A stretch of 64,000 nt of DNA from an uncultured Lactobacillaceae bacterium. Its GTDB lineage: Bacteria; Bacillota; Bacilli; Lactobacillales; Lactobacillaceae. The position numbers and the translations under genes are program-made. The notes beneath the pieces are model-generated. The model did not search any database, was not told where the DNA came from, and saw nothing but the letters and a program-made list of their open reading frames with translations. Numbering within the stretch: position 1 is the stretch's first letter; each line of letters opens with the position of its first letter. Of this stretch, positions 16,276 to 24,978 are shown piece after piece. The stretch spans positions 62,001-126,000 of the forward strand of contig CALYPJ010000001.1 of the NCBI GenBank assembly GCA_945273735.1, in the 5' to 3' direction.

Positions 16276-17388
16276 ATGAAAAAAACAACTTATATTATTA
16301 GTGCTAAAAGAACTACTATAGGGAAAAAAGGAAAAAGTTTACAAAATGTTTCTGTTCATGAACTTGGAAAAAGTATAATTCAAAAATTTCCACCAACTTA
16401 TACTGTAGCTAATTCTTTAATTATGGGAACAGTTTTACAAACGGGTCTTGGAGCAAATATTGCTCGTCAAGTTGCACTGTCTTCTGGCTTAGGCGTGGAA
16501 TCTACTGCCCAAACTGTTAATATGGTTTGTGGCTCGGGATTATATGCAGTTCATTTGGCTTCACAAAAGCTGCAATTAAATGAGGCTAATGTAGTGATTG
16601 CCGGTGGAGCAGAAAGTATGTCTCAGGCTCCAAATTATGGTCAAGAAAATAAATCAACTTTGTTAAATGATGCTTTGATTGATCCTTTTAGACACTATCA
16701 TATGGGAATTACTGCTGAAAACGTTGCTCAAAAATATCAAATATCAAGAAAAGATCAAGATGAATTTGCGGTAAATTCGCATCTTAAATCAGATAATGCT
16801 TGGAAAAAGGGATATTTTGATTCTGAAGTTGTATTTATTAATAATTTAGTTAAAGATGAAAGTATTAGGCCAGATACTAGTGAAAAACAATTAGCAACTT
16901 TAAAACCAGTGTTTTTACCTAATGGAACAGTTACTGCAGGTAATGCTGCTCCTTTAAGTGATGGGGCAAGCTTTTTATTAATGGCTAATCAAAATGGTAT
17001 AAACGAATATTCCTTACATCCTATGGCTCAAATTATTGATTATCAAGAAGTTGGTTTTAAGCCAGAATTAATGGGTTATGCTCCCTATTTTGCTATAAAA
17101 AAATTACTCCAAAAAAATAAGTTACAAATAAGTGATATTGATCTTTTTGAAATTAATGAAGCTTTTGCTGCTCAGTGTATTGCAGTGGCTAGGGATCTTA
17201 ACATCCCGATGGAAAAATTAAACATAAATGGTGGTAGTCTTGCTTTAGGTCACCCTTTGGGAGCTAGTGGTGCAAGAATACTTACAACTTTAGTTCATAA
17301 TTTAAAACGAAAAAATTTAGAATTTGGCATTGCTTCTCTATGTATTGGTGGAGGAATGGCATGCGCAGTTTTGGTACATAATCAATGA
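16276..17388 (+). CDS. Acetyl-CoA C-acetyltransferase (thiolase)
   Basis: This 370-residue thiolase II condenses two acetyl-CoA into acetoacetyl-CoA, the first step of the mevalonate pathway. Motifs: the acylated-cysteine region NMVCGSGLYAVHLA, GGAESMSQAPN, the NEAFAAQ loop, NGGSLALGHPLGASGARI with the catalytic His, and CIGGGMACAVL with the second catalytic Cys. The ATG at 16276 gives a family-like N-terminus but has no visible SD. It overlaps the HMG-CoA reductase gene by four bases (ATGA). Confidence 0.93.
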   Translation: MKKTTYIISAKRTTIGKKGKSLQNVSVHELGKSIIQKFPPTYTVANSLIMGTVLQTGLGANIARQVALSSGLGVESTAQTVNMVCGSGLYAVHLASQKLQLNEANVVIAGGAESMSQAPNYGQENKSTLLNDALIDPFRHYHMGITAENVAQKYQISRKDQDEFAVNSHLKSDNAWKKGYFDSEVVFINNLVKDESIRPDTSEKQLATLKPVFLPNGTVTAGNAAPLSDGASFLLMANQNGINEYSLHPMAQIIDYQEVGFKPELMGYAPYFAIKKLLQKNKLQISDIDLFEINEAFAAQCIAVARDLNIPMEKLNINGGSLALGHPLGASGARILTTLVHNLKRKNLEFGIASLCIGGGMACAVLVHNQ

Positions 17389-18620
17389 AAAAATTTTATC
17401 AGTTAGGGATTCAGGAACGTTGGCAAAATTTAGTTAATGAAGGATTAGTCATACCAAATATTGCTCAAAATTTAACAAGATCTTTTAACTTAAATGAAAA
17501 ACAATTATCTATTTTTACCGAAAATGTTATTTCACAATTTCATTTACCTGTTGGTTTAGTTAAAGGATTAAAAGTCAATGGTAAAAAGTATTTAATACCA
17601 ATTGCAACTTATGAACCCTCAGTTGTTGCAGCTTTAAATAAAGCGACTCATTATGTTAATGAAAATAAAGGAATCATTGTAACTGGAGAAAAACTTCCAG
17701 TTTCAGGTCAAATTTTTATTAATTGTAAAGACAAAATGACGGTAAATTTAAAACGGTTACGTTTAAAAGAAACTGAATTAAAACAAATTGGTGAATCGGC
17801 CGTCCCTAATTTAGTTAAACGGGGTGGTGGTATTAAAAGATTGACTTTTAATGCTTTTGGGGAATTATTAGTAGTTACTGTAATTACTGATACAGGAGAA
17901 GCGATGGGTGCTAACTTGGTTGATACAATTGTTGAAAAATTAGCGCCCGTTATCTCAAAAATAACTGGCGGAGAAATAATAAGTGCAATTCTTTCAAATT
18001 TACCTTCTGGAGAACCTTTTAAAGCACAAGCTAAGATCCCTATAGATACTATAGGAATTGATGCTGCTAAAAAAATAGAACAATTATCTAATATTAGTCG
18101 ATTTAATTTACCTAGAGCTACTACAAATAATAAGGGAGTAATGAACGGTTTAATTGGGGCGGTAGTTGCTACTGGAAATGATGATCGAGCAGTGAATGCT
18201 GCAATGAACGCCTATTTGATTGAAAACCAGCAATACTCATTAACCTTTTGGAAAATATTAAAAGGTAATCTTGTCGGTACTTTTAAAGGATATCTGCCTA
18301 TTGGGACAGTAGGTGGTGCAATTTCAACCCATCCCGATGCCAGAAATTTTTTGTCGTTGTTAAAGATTAATAATTCAACAGAATTGAGTCATGTTTTAAT
18401 GGCTGTGGGTTTATCAAGTAATTTTTCGGCTTTATTAGCTTTGGTTACAAATGGGATACAAGAAGGTCATATGCGTTTACAGGCTAAATCTATTGCTTTA
18501 AATGCGGGTGTTGGTTTAGATAGTATTAATCGTGTAGTTGCAGAAATGATTCGTATAAAAAAATTTGATACTTTAACAGCACGTAAAATTAATGAAAATA
18601 TAAAAAAGGGGTTAACTTAA
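17385..18620 (+). CDS. mvaA: Hydroxymethylglutaryl-CoA reductase, class II
   Basis: This 411-residue enzyme reduces HMG-CoA to mevalonate, the committed step of isoprenoid precursor synthesis in lactobacilli. Expected segments include ENVISQFHLPVGL near the N-terminus (substrate side), DTGEAMGANLVDTIVE in the NAD(P)H-binding region and GTVGGAISTHP, with a C-terminal LNAGVGLDSINRVV helix region. Starts and stops overlap its neighbours on both sides, so thiolase, reductase and synthase form one tightly coupled operon. Confidence 0.94.
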   Translation: MKKFYQLGIQERWQNLVNEGLVIPNIAQNLTRSFNLNEKQLSIFTENVISQFHLPVGLVKGLKVNGKKYLIPIATYEPSVVAALNKATHYVNENKGIIVTGEKLPVSGQIFINCKDKMTVNLKRLRLKETELKQIGESAVPNLVKRGGGIKRLTFNAFGELLVVTVITDTGEAMGANLVDTIVEKLAPVISKITGGEIISAILSNLPSGEPFKAQAKIPIDTIGIDAAKKIEQLSNISRFNLPRATTNNKGVMNGLIGAVVATGNDDRAVNAAMNAYLIENQQYSLTFWKILKGNLVGTFKGYLPIGTVGGAISTHPDARNFLSLLKINNSTELSHVLMAVGLSSNFSALLALVTNGIQEGHMRLQAKSIALNAGVGLDSINRVVAEMIRIKKFDTLTARKINENIKKGLT

Positions 18621-19777
18621 TGATTGGAATTAGTAAAATTACTGGGTACTTTCCTCAAAGATACGTTAAAATGAAGGATTTAGCGGTAGCTCGTTGTGAA
18701 GATCCACAAAAATATTTGATTGGATTAGGACAAGAAAAAATGGCTGTAGTTGGTGGTAATGAGGATGGTGTATCTTTAGGTTTAAATGCTGTTAAACGTC
18801 TTATTAAGGATTTAGATGATCGAGAAAAATCTCAGATTAAAATGGTAATCTGGGCTACTGAAAGTAGTACTGATGAATCTAAAGCTGCATCATTAAATTT
18901 GATTGATACATTACAATTACCAAATAATGGTCGTTATTTTGAAATTAAGGAAGCTTGTTATGGGGGAACAGCGGCTTTAACACTAGCTTTTGCACAAGTT
19001 GCTCTTCATCCTGAAACAAAAATAATTGTAGTTACTAGTGATATTGCACGATATGGTTTAAAAACTAAAGGTGAAGTTACTCAAGGTGCAGGTAGTATTG
19101 CAATGATGGTGGAAGATAGCTCAAATATTGTTTTATCGCCTTTTGGTCAATCCGCTTATTATGCAAAAAATATTGCAGATTTTTATCGTCCACAGGGACA
19201 AAATGCAGCAATTGTTCAAGGCCAACTTTCTAATCAAAGTTATTTAAATTTCTTTTATCAGGTTTTTCAAGATTTTTTTAAAAAGCAAGATTTAGTACCA
19301 GAAGAAATAAAGCTTATTAATTTTCATTTACCATATACTAAAATTGGACTAAAAGGTTTAGAAAAAGTAAAAGACCAAGTATCATTATCAACATATGAGG
19401 AATGGGTCAAATTATTTAATCAGGGTAAAGCCCTAAATGCAGAAATTGGCAATATTTATACAGGTTCTTTATATTTAAATTTAATTTCAAATATGCTTCA
19501 AGGAAATTTTAGTAGTGGCGACTTGTTAGGAATGTACAGTTATGGTTCTGGTGCCCAGGGTGAATTTTATGTTTTAAAAGTACAGCAACTATGGAAAATG
19601 CCGGAAATTGAAGATTTATTTATAAATCGAAAAGCAATTTCAGTAGAAGAATATGAAAATCTATATCGAGAAACTACCTCTAATTTAAATCAAACATTTA
19701 ATTCTGAGGGAATCAGACATGGTGACTTTTATTTGAAGTTTATCAAAAATGGTGAAAGGTTTTATGAGCAAGCTTAA
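18620..19777 (+). CDS. mvaS: Hydroxymethylglutaryl-CoA synthase
   Basis: This 385-residue enzyme condenses acetoacetyl-CoA with acetyl-CoA to HMG-CoA. It shows the catalytic glutamate region WATESSTDESKAA, the acylated cysteine in KEACYGGTAAL, and NFHLPYTKIG with the catalytic His. The ATG overlaps the reductase stop (TAATG). Although third in the operon, it acts between the two upstream gene products. A bidirectional terminator follows. Confidence 0.94.
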   Translation: MIGISKITGYFPQRYVKMKDLAVARCEDPQKYLIGLGQEKMAVVGGNEDGVSLGLNAVKRLIKDLDDREKSQIKMVIWATESSTDESKAASLNLIDTLQLPNNGRYFEIKEACYGGTAALTLAFAQVALHPETKIIVVTSDIARYGLKTKGEVTQGAGSIAMMVEDSSNIVLSPFGQSAYYAKNIADFYRPQGQNAAIVQGQLSNQSYLNFFYQVFQDFFKKQDLVPEEIKLINFHLPYTKIGLKGLEKVKDQVSLSTYEEWVKLFNQGKALNAEIGNIYTGSLYLNLISNMLQGNFSSGDLLGMYSYGSGAQGEFYVLKVQQLWKMPEIEDLFINRKAISVEEYENLYRETTSNLNQTFNSEGIRHGDFYLKFIKNGERFYEQA

Positions 19778-19793
19778 AATAAAAAATATCTAG

Positions 19794-19825
19794 AAAAAAA
19801 AACTTGTCAAAAGACAAGTTTTTTT
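19794..19825. terminator. Bidirectional terminator between mvaS and the 3D-domain gene
   Basis: AACTTGTC-AAAA-GACAAGTT has a long A-run before and a long T-run after, so it acts for the rightward mevalonate operon and the leftward wall-protein gene. Confidence 0.9.
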
Positions 19826-19838
19826 AAAAAAATTATTT

Positions 19839-20978
19839 TTAATTAATTACACGAACAGTAATTGTTTGTCTACCAAATTGAATAGCTTGAGCATTAGGCA
19901 TCGCAATATCTAATTGATTTGGATTAGCTGCTGCAAAACCACCGGTATCTCTAACAACATAATTCTTAGTAGTACCATCTCTAAAAGTGATTTGTAATTT
20001 AGTACCACGAGGAAATACATTTAAATTAGCAGCAACTGTATCATATCCAAAAGTATAATTTCCTAAAACTCGGGGATCATATGCAGTGGCGACCATCACT
20101 CGAGAAGGTGATTGAACAGCTGGATTAGATTGTTGAGGATAAGATTGTTGCTGATGGATAATTGGTTGATTCCAGCTCATGTAATCAGCTTGAACCCATT
20201 GTCCATTACCAACTTGAATGAATCTACGCCCATTAGAAGTGGTAACTTGTCGGAATACTCTCCAACCAGAACCATGAGGCAAGTATTTCTGAGTTAATGC
20301 TGGATAATTTGCTGGTCTAGAAAAAACAGCAATACTTGCATTATTTTTATAGTTTACATACATTGTTCCACTTAAAGCAGAGCTAGCAATAATTTCTGGT
20401 TGATTTTGGCTCATATAATTAGCCTGAACCCATTGGTTTTCACCAACTTTAATATAACTTTTACCATTAGAAGTGGTAACTTGTTGGAATACTTTCCAAG
20501 CAGTTCCATGTTTTAAATATTGACCATTTGGTTTAGGAAGATTTGCAGGTGCTTCATAAACAGCAATACTTGCATTAGGTTCATAATTTACGTACATTGT
20601 TCCTCCTAAATTAGAAGCTGTACTAATTTCAGGTTGCTTACGGGACATGTAAGTTGCTTGAACCCATTGATTTTTACCTACCTGATAATACCATTTACCG
20701 CCAACAAGAGCTTGTCTTGATACTTTCCAAGCAGAACCATGAGGTAAAGTTTGACCTGTTGGCTTTGGTAAAACTGCTGGCTTTTCATAAACAGCAATTG
20801 CATAGCCAGGAATGTAATTAACGAAAAAATCTCCGCTTTGAGCTGAATATTGAATTTCATCACTTTTAAAAGTTACGGCTTGAACTTTATCTGGAGTTAA
20901 ATTGGTAAGAGAGCCTTTTGTAACTCCTGAAACTGATATAAATGCGATTAGTGAAATGATTGTTTTATTAACTTTCAA
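19839..20978 (-). CDS. Secreted cell-wall protein with three repeats and a C-terminal 3D domain
   Basis: About 379 residues. A signal peptide (KVNKTIISLIAFISVSGV) is followed by three repeats of about 76 residues, each with the pattern VNY...ASIAVY..P, HGSAWKV, VG.NQWVQA.YMS.NQPEI, resembling SH3- or SLAP-like wall-binding repeats. The C-terminal domain (last ~95 residues: VATAYDP...TFGYDTVAANLNVFPRGTKL...DTGG...LDIAMP) is a 3D domain, named for its conserved aspartates and related to the RlpA/MltA double-psi barrel; such proteins act on peptidoglycan. The start is TTG 20978, 6 bases after an AAGGAG; the longer frame to 21026 lacks an SD and would spoil the signal peptide. Confidence 0.85.
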   Translation of the reverse strand: MKVNKTIISLIAFISVSGVTKGSLTNLTPDKVQAVTFKSDEIQYSAQSGDFFVNYIPGYAIAVYEKPAVLPKPTGQTLPHGSAWKVSRQALVGGKWYYQVGKNQWVQATYMSRKQPEISTASNLGGTMYVNYEPNASIAVYEAPANLPKPNGQYLKHGTAWKVFQQVTTSNGKSYIKVGENQWVQANYMSQNQPEIIASSALSGTMYVNYKNNASIAVFSRPANYPALTQKYLPHGSGWRVFRQVTTSNGRRFIQVGNGQWVQADYMSWNQPIIHQQQSYPQQSNPAVQSPSRVMVATAYDPRVLGNYTFGYDTVAANLNVFPRGTKLQITFRDGTTKNYVVRDTGGFAAANPNQLDIAMPNAQAIQFGRQTITVRVIN

Positions 20979-21114
20979 AAATTTCTCCTTTATCGTTTTT
21001 TTGCATAGACCAAGGGTATAACGCAACTATTCTAAAAACAATTAAAAACGATATAAGGAAAAGTTTTTGTAATTTAACTGATGGTTGATGTAACGTCTGT
21101 GAAATAATGTAATA

Positions 21115-21588
21115 TTAAATTTTAACTTTTATAGCAGATAATAAATCACGTTCATTATTAACAATTTTACCGTTTAGTTTGATTAAACCTATTACATATA
21201 AATTAATGTAAAAGAATTGATTTTCAGCAATGTCTTGTAAGGCTTTAATTTTTTGTGAATTTGTTGCCCCTAGCTGGCGAGTATCACTGTAAAATCCAAT
21301 AATTGGAATACTGTTAGCATAAGCTACACCAATTTCAGCTGCAACTCCGGCATCTAAGTTTACACCATCAAGAATTGCAACCATCAAATCAGATTCAAGT
21401 AGTTTTTCAGTATCGCCTTTAGCAATCATTTTCGAATCTGCATATAGATTTTTATCATTAATTGTTTGGTTTTCTTGTGGTAAATATAAATCAATTGTTG
21501 AATTAATGCTTCTAATCTTTTGTGCTAATGTAGCATTAAAATTTTGGTCTGCTTGGCTGAAAAGGCCATTAGCAAAATATATTTTCAT
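21115..21588 (-). CDS. Nucleoside 2-deoxyribosyltransferase
   Basis: This 157-residue enzyme transfers 2-deoxyribose between nucleobases, a salvage activity characteristic of lactobacilli. Visible features are the N-terminal IYFANGLFSQAD substrate segment, SDLMVAILDG and the catalytic glutamate in DAGVAAEIGVAYA. The length fits the family. It is monocistronic, between the 3D-domain gene and a rightward unit. Confidence 0.88.
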   Translation of the reverse strand: MKIYFANGLFSQADQNFNATLAQKIRSINSTIDLYLPQENQTINDKNLYADSKMIAKGDTEKLLESDLMVAILDGVNLDAGVAAEIGVAYANSIPIIGFYSDTRQLGATNSQKIKALQDIAENQFFYINLYVIGLIKLNGKIVNNERDLLSAIKVKI

Positions 21589-21679
21589 TTTTTACTTCTT
21601 TCTTTGGAGAGATTGATGAAAAAACATCATGCTACATGCTATCATGTAAAAGATTAAGATTCAAAAGTAGAGGGGTAAT

Positions 21680-21976
21680 ATGGTCGAAAAAAAAGATATT
21701 AATCGAAAAGATAAAACAAGAGTAAATAATAGTACAATTAAAATGTTATCTTGGCTTATTATTGGATTATGCACAATTTTTCTAATTATTGGGTTTAATC
21801 TTCATCGTAATGTTTATTTACCAATTCTTGTAATGGTTTTAGTTTCAACAGTTTCTTTATTTAATATAGAACGGTCAGATTTAAAAAAATTAGATTTTTA
21901 TAATATTTACTTTGCTGCTTTTATTGATATTGTGGCTTTTATTCTTTACTTTTTGCAATCAATGGGTAAGATTTAA
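21680..21976 (+). CDS. Small membrane protein of unknown function
   Basis: This 98-residue protein has a hydrophilic, K/R/N-rich N-terminus (about 20 residues) followed by three membrane segments (about residues 23-41, 46-63 and 76-95). The ATG has a GAGGGG SD. The stop overlaps the recX start (TAATG), indicating translational coupling. I do not recognise the family; the tight link to recX is the only functional hint. Confidence 0.7.
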   Translation: MVEKKDINRKDKTRVNNSTIKMLSWLIIGLCTIFLIIGFNLHRNVYLPILVMVLVSTVSLFNIERSDLKKLDFYNIYFAAFIDIVAFILYFLQSMGKI

Positions 21977-22770
21977 TGCCTTTAATTACTAAAATTGTTC
22001 AGAATAAAAAGGAAGGTCGGTATGACCTTTATTTAGATGGGCATTTTTTTTTGACAGTTAGTGAAGATGTTATTGTTAATGATCAGTTAATTAAAGGAAA
22101 AGAAATTTCCAAGGATCAAATTGCTGAATTAAATAATAAGCAACGGTTTGCAGAACTTTATCAAATTGCCCTTAATAAATTAAGTTATTCTATGAAAACG
22201 GTTGGAGAAATGCGTCAAATTCTTAAAAAGACTGATGCTCCTTCAGAGCTTATTAATCAGATTATTATTAAATGTCAAAAACAGGGATATTTGAATGATA
22301 AGAAATTTATTGATCTTTATTTTACAGAATTATTAAAAACAACTAATTATGGTCCAAAAATGATGCATCAAAAAATGAAACAAAAGTTTTTATCTTCCAA
22401 TTTAATTATTTTAACTTTGGGTAATTTTTCGGAAAATGAGCAAAGAAAACGAATTAAAAAGATATTATCTAAATCTTTAGTTAAAAAACAGATACGCGGA
22501 TCAGCGAACAAGTTTTTAGAAAAGCAAAAACTTAAATTGATGCGCTTGGGTTATGACTTAGATTTGATAAATCAAGTTGTTTCTGAAATGGATTTTTCAG
22601 TAGTTAGAGTTGCAGAAAATGATCAACTAATTAAAGAAGGACAAAGATTATGGCAAAGGTATAAAAATTTGGATCCGTATGCTCGTAAAAACAAAGTAAA
22701 ATTAACCTTATATCGTCATGGGTATCAAGGAGATAAAATCAACGATTTCTTGGCAAGTTTCAATCTTTAA
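21976..22770 (+). CDS. recX: Recombination regulator RecX
   Basis: This 264-residue protein is the long form seen in Lactobacillales. RecX binds RecA filaments and modulates strand exchange. Repeated three-helix RecX modules are visible, e.g. RYDLYLDG near the N-terminus, LNKLSYSMKTVGEMRQIL (about residue 70), GYLNDKKFIDLYF (about 105) and a C-terminal KNKVKLTLYRHGYQGDKI. The start overlaps the upstream membrane-protein stop. Confidence 0.9.
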   Translation: MPLITKIVQNKKEGRYDLYLDGHFFLTVSEDVIVNDQLIKGKEISKDQIAELNNKQRFAELYQIALNKLSYSMKTVGEMRQILKKTDAPSELINQIIIKCQKQGYLNDKKFIDLYFTELLKTTNYGPKMMHQKMKQKFLSSNLIILTLGNFSENEQRKRIKKILSKSLVKKQIRGSANKFLEKQKLKLMRLGYDLDLINQVVSEMDFSVVRVAENDQLIKEGQRLWQRYKNLDPYARKNKVKLTLYRHGYQGDKINDFLASFNL

Positions 22771-22857
22771 AATAATTTTACTATTAAATTGAATAACTTA
22801 TTGCCTTTATTTATGAGAATATTATGTAGTAAGAAAATCAACATGCGGATGTATTTA

Positions 22858-23886
22858 ATGAAGAAAAATTGTTGGCAATTAGGATTTCAATTAATAACTC
22901 GGATATTACTATGTGGTTTTTTACTCTTTTTTTCATTAACTTTAGTAGCGCATTTTCATAAACCACTACATACATTTGAAAAAACCAATGTTAATCCTAT
23001 TAAGGATCAAAATGTGTTAATTTTTGGTGATTCCGTTTCTTATGGAGAAACAAAGAGAAATACAATTAGTGAATTTAGTTATTTGCCTTTAGTTACAAAA
23101 TATCTTAAAGCTAAAAGTGTTAAAAATTTATCTGTCCCCGGTTCGGGAATAATGGTTAATCATGAGGAAGGGTATACTTGGGAAAATATTTTAGCAACGA
23201 TCAAAAGCCATTCGCAAGCAGTGAGAAAAGCTAATATTATAATTATAGCTGCTGGACGTAATGATACTGTTATTCCTAATCTTCATGACTATCAATTAAA
23301 GATTAATCTACAAAATGATATAGACTTAATAAAAAAATTAAATCCTCAAGCTGTTATCTACGGTATTTTACCTTGGGATGGATTAGCTTTTGATTCTAAT
23401 AGAAAAATAAGTGATTATCATATAATACATAGTAATAACAGTTTTACTTTAACTCAGGTGGCTGATGTTTTAGCTGAAGTATATCGTTCAAATAAGATTT
23501 ACTTTTTTGATCCACGAAAATCAACGGAAGAGTGGCAACATCCTGTGGCTAATCAATTTGGTGATGGGCTTACTCATCCCAGTGACTTAACTTTCAAAAA
23601 AATGGCTTCAACTATAATTAACTGGTTTACTTTTGGTAATGTAATTAAAATTAATAAAGAGATAGTTGTTTTACCTAATGTAAAATTATATGTAACTCCT
23701 TATGATGGTTTAGTTAAGGATAAAAAATATACTAAAATTAATCATTATCGAACTAAAATGTATTGTACTAACAATATTCAATACAATGGAAAATATTTAG
23801 CTACTGTTTATCATAGTAAAAGGGATGCAAAAAAATCTAGAAATCCCTATTATGTTCATTTAAGTAACATTAATATGCGCAAATAA
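22858..23886 (+). CDS. SGNH/GDSL-family secreted or membrane-anchored hydrolase
   Basis: About 342 residues. An N-terminal hydrophobic segment (ITRILLCGFLLFFSLTLVA) anchors or exports the protein. The SGNH fold shows block I FGDSVSYG with the nucleophile Ser, block II VPGSG, block III AAGRND and block V DGLTHPSD with Asp and His. The last ~90 residues are a separate basic region that may bind the wall. These enzymes remove acyl or acetyl groups; the substrate is unknown. The start is uncertain: the frame is open from TTG 22789 with no SD, and ATGs occur at 22813, 22843, 22849 and 22858. I chose 22858 because it gives a normal signal anchor (MKKNCWQ). Confidence 0.8.
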   Translation: MKKNCWQLGFQLITRILLCGFLLFFSLTLVAHFHKPLHTFEKTNVNPIKDQNVLIFGDSVSYGETKRNTISEFSYLPLVTKYLKAKSVKNLSVPGSGIMVNHEEGYTWENILATIKSHSQAVRKANIIIIAAGRNDTVIPNLHDYQLKINLQNDIDLIKKLNPQAVIYGILPWDGLAFDSNRKISDYHIIHSNNSFTLTQVADVLAEVYRSNKIYFFDPRKSTEEWQHPVANQFGDGLTHPSDLTFKKMASTIINWFTFGNVIKINKEIVVLPNVKLYVTPYDGLVKDKKYTKINHYRTKMYCTNNIQYNGKYLATVYHSKRDAKKSRNPYYVHLSNINMRK

Positions 23887-23955
23887 GTAAATTCAAATAT
23901 TATTTGCACAATGAGAATTATTGATCTGATCGATAGTGATTTACTAAATATTTTG

Positions 23956-23978
23956 TTAGTTATAATAACTAAGTTTTT
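23956..23978 (+). terminator. Weak candidate terminator after the SGNH gene
   Basis: TTAGTT-ATAAT-AACTAA is followed by GTTTTTGATT. The stem is short and AT-only, so the call is tentative. Confidence 0.35.
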
Positions 23979-24039
23979 GATTAACTTATTTGTGAATAAC
24001 CTAATAATATTTTTATGTTCATTTGTAACTGGATGATTA

Positions 24040-24048
24040 TGATATAAT
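24040..24048 (+). promoter_or_regulatory. Extended -10 promoter for the DUF402 gene
   Basis: TGATATAAT, a perfect TGnTATAAT extended -10, lies 39 bases upstream of the ATG. No strong -35 is visible, as is usual for extended -10 promoters. Confidence 0.55.
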
Positions 24049-24087
24049 TTAAATGAATTTAAAACTTGAAAGTATAGGTCGCATTCA

Positions 24088-24621
24088 ATGGGATTACCTA
24101 AAGAAGGTGATTATATCGCTATCCAAAGTTTTAAGCACAACGGTCTTTTACATCGAACTTGGAAAGAATCAATGGTTCTAAAGGCAAACCAGGATTTACT
24201 GATAGGAGGTAATAATCACACTTTAGTTACAGAATCAGATCGTCATCGATGGGTGACTCATGAACCAGCCATTATTTATTTTCATCGTCATTATTGGTTT
24301 AATATTATTGCGATGATTCGTGAGACAGGAGTGGTTTATTATTGTAATCTTGCTTCACCTTATTTGATTGATTTAGAAGCACTCAAGTATATTGATTATG
24401 ATCTTGATGTAAAAGTATTTGCTAATGGTGAAAAGAGGTTACTTGACCTCAATGAGTACGAAGAAAATAAAAAAAGGTGGCATTATTCAGTACAAATTGA
24501 TAAGACCTTAAAATATAATATCCGTATCTTGGTTAACTGGATTAACCTTCAGTTAGGTCCGTTTTCCAAAGAATTTATTGATATTTGGTACCGACGCTAC
24601 TTAGAATTGCTTCAAAAATAA
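24088..24621 (+). CDS. DUF402 family protein, likely nucleoside tri-/diphosphatase
   Basis: This 177-residue protein has the DUF402 pattern: [16 protein letters not shown] near the N-terminus, [29 protein letters not shown] and [11 protein letters not shown]. Homologues (Ntdp/YgaC) hydrolyse nucleoside di- and triphosphates with a divalent metal. The start ATG has an AGG-type SD, and the gene ends before a terminator. Proximity to recX matches the order in other Firmicutes. Confidence 0.85.
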   Translation: MGLPKEGDYIAIQSFKHNGLLHRTWKESMVLKANQDLLIGGNNHTLVTESDRHRWVTHEPAIIYFHRHYWFNIIAMIRETGVVYYCNLASPYLIDLEALKYIDYDLDVKVFANGEKRLLDLNEYEENKKRWHYSVQIDKTLKYNIRILVNWINLQLGPFSKEFIDIWYRRYLELLQK

Positions 24622-24649
24622 GTGATAGTCGATATGATTAATAAAAAAT

Positions 24650-24683
24650 AATAATACTCTTACTTAGAGCATTATTTTTTTTT
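24650..24683 (+). terminator. Terminator after the DUF402 gene
   Basis: AATAATACTCT-TACTT-AGAGCATTATT (one internal mismatch) runs into a long T-tract (24675-24683). Confidence 0.85.
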
Positions 24684-24739
24684 ATTTGGAAACCTATTAT
24701 TTGCTATAAGAGATTATGAGCATTATAAAAATAAATATT

Positions 24740-24781
24740 CAATAAATTCATTTATTTAGATTTAAATAAATGAATTTATTG
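24740..24781. repeat. 19-bp perfect palindrome
   Basis: The arm 24740-24758 is perfectly complementary to 24763-24781 around a GATT loop. No T-run follows. It is the first of three successive inverted repeats in the 24684-24940 stretch, which has no gene. The function is unknown. Confidence 0.85.
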
Positions 24782-24807
24782 CAAGCTGATCATAAAATAA
24801 TTGTAGA

Positions 24808-24857
24808 ACTTACTAGCTTAAGTAGGTGTCTAAATTCAAATAAAATAGTAATTAGAC
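24808..24857. repeat. Two adjacent inverted repeats following the 19-bp palindrome
   Basis: ACTTACT/AGTAGGT (24808-24814 with 24821-24827, one wobble) is followed at once by GTCTAAATT/AATTAGAC (24828-24836 with 24850-24857, one bulge). With the palindrome upstream they could form three consecutive hairpins in an RNA read in either direction. The remaining sequence up to the nagR-type promoter shows nothing recognisable. Confidence 0.5.
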
Positions 24858-24911
24858 GGGTACTTTAGATTAAAATTTTTGGATACATGTGTATTGTTTT
24901 AATAAAATCAA

Positions 24912-24940
24912 TTTACAAGTTAAATTAAAAATGTTATTTT
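24912..24940 (+). promoter_or_regulatory. Promoter of the amino-sugar operon, TTTACA-N17-TATTTT
   Basis: TTTACA (24912-24917) and TATTTT (24935-24940) are separated by exactly 17 bases. The dre-like operator begins two bases downstream and would cover the transcription start. Confidence 0.5.
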
Positions 24941-24942
24941 TA

Positions 24943-24958
24943 AGTGGTAACTACCAGT
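24943..24958. promoter_or_regulatory. dre-type GntR operator (NagR/DasR-like)
   Basis: AGTGGTAACTACCAGT has the arrangement of the DasR/NagR/YvoA operator (A-C/G-TGGT-N4-ACCA-G/C-T): outer positions fit and the TGGTA/TACCA arms are perfect. It sits between the -10 and the SD of the gene encoding a GntR/HutC-type regulator, so autorepression of the nagR-agaS-nagA operon with relief by an amino-sugar phosphate is the expected mode. Confidence 0.8.
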
Positions 24959-24978
24959 TAAAAAATGAATTTTAGGAG

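Noticed and set aside
23887..24087. Possible gene or structured RNA between the SGNH and DUF402 genes
   Set aside because: Only a weak terminator and an extended -10 promoter are supported; no open frame has an SD.
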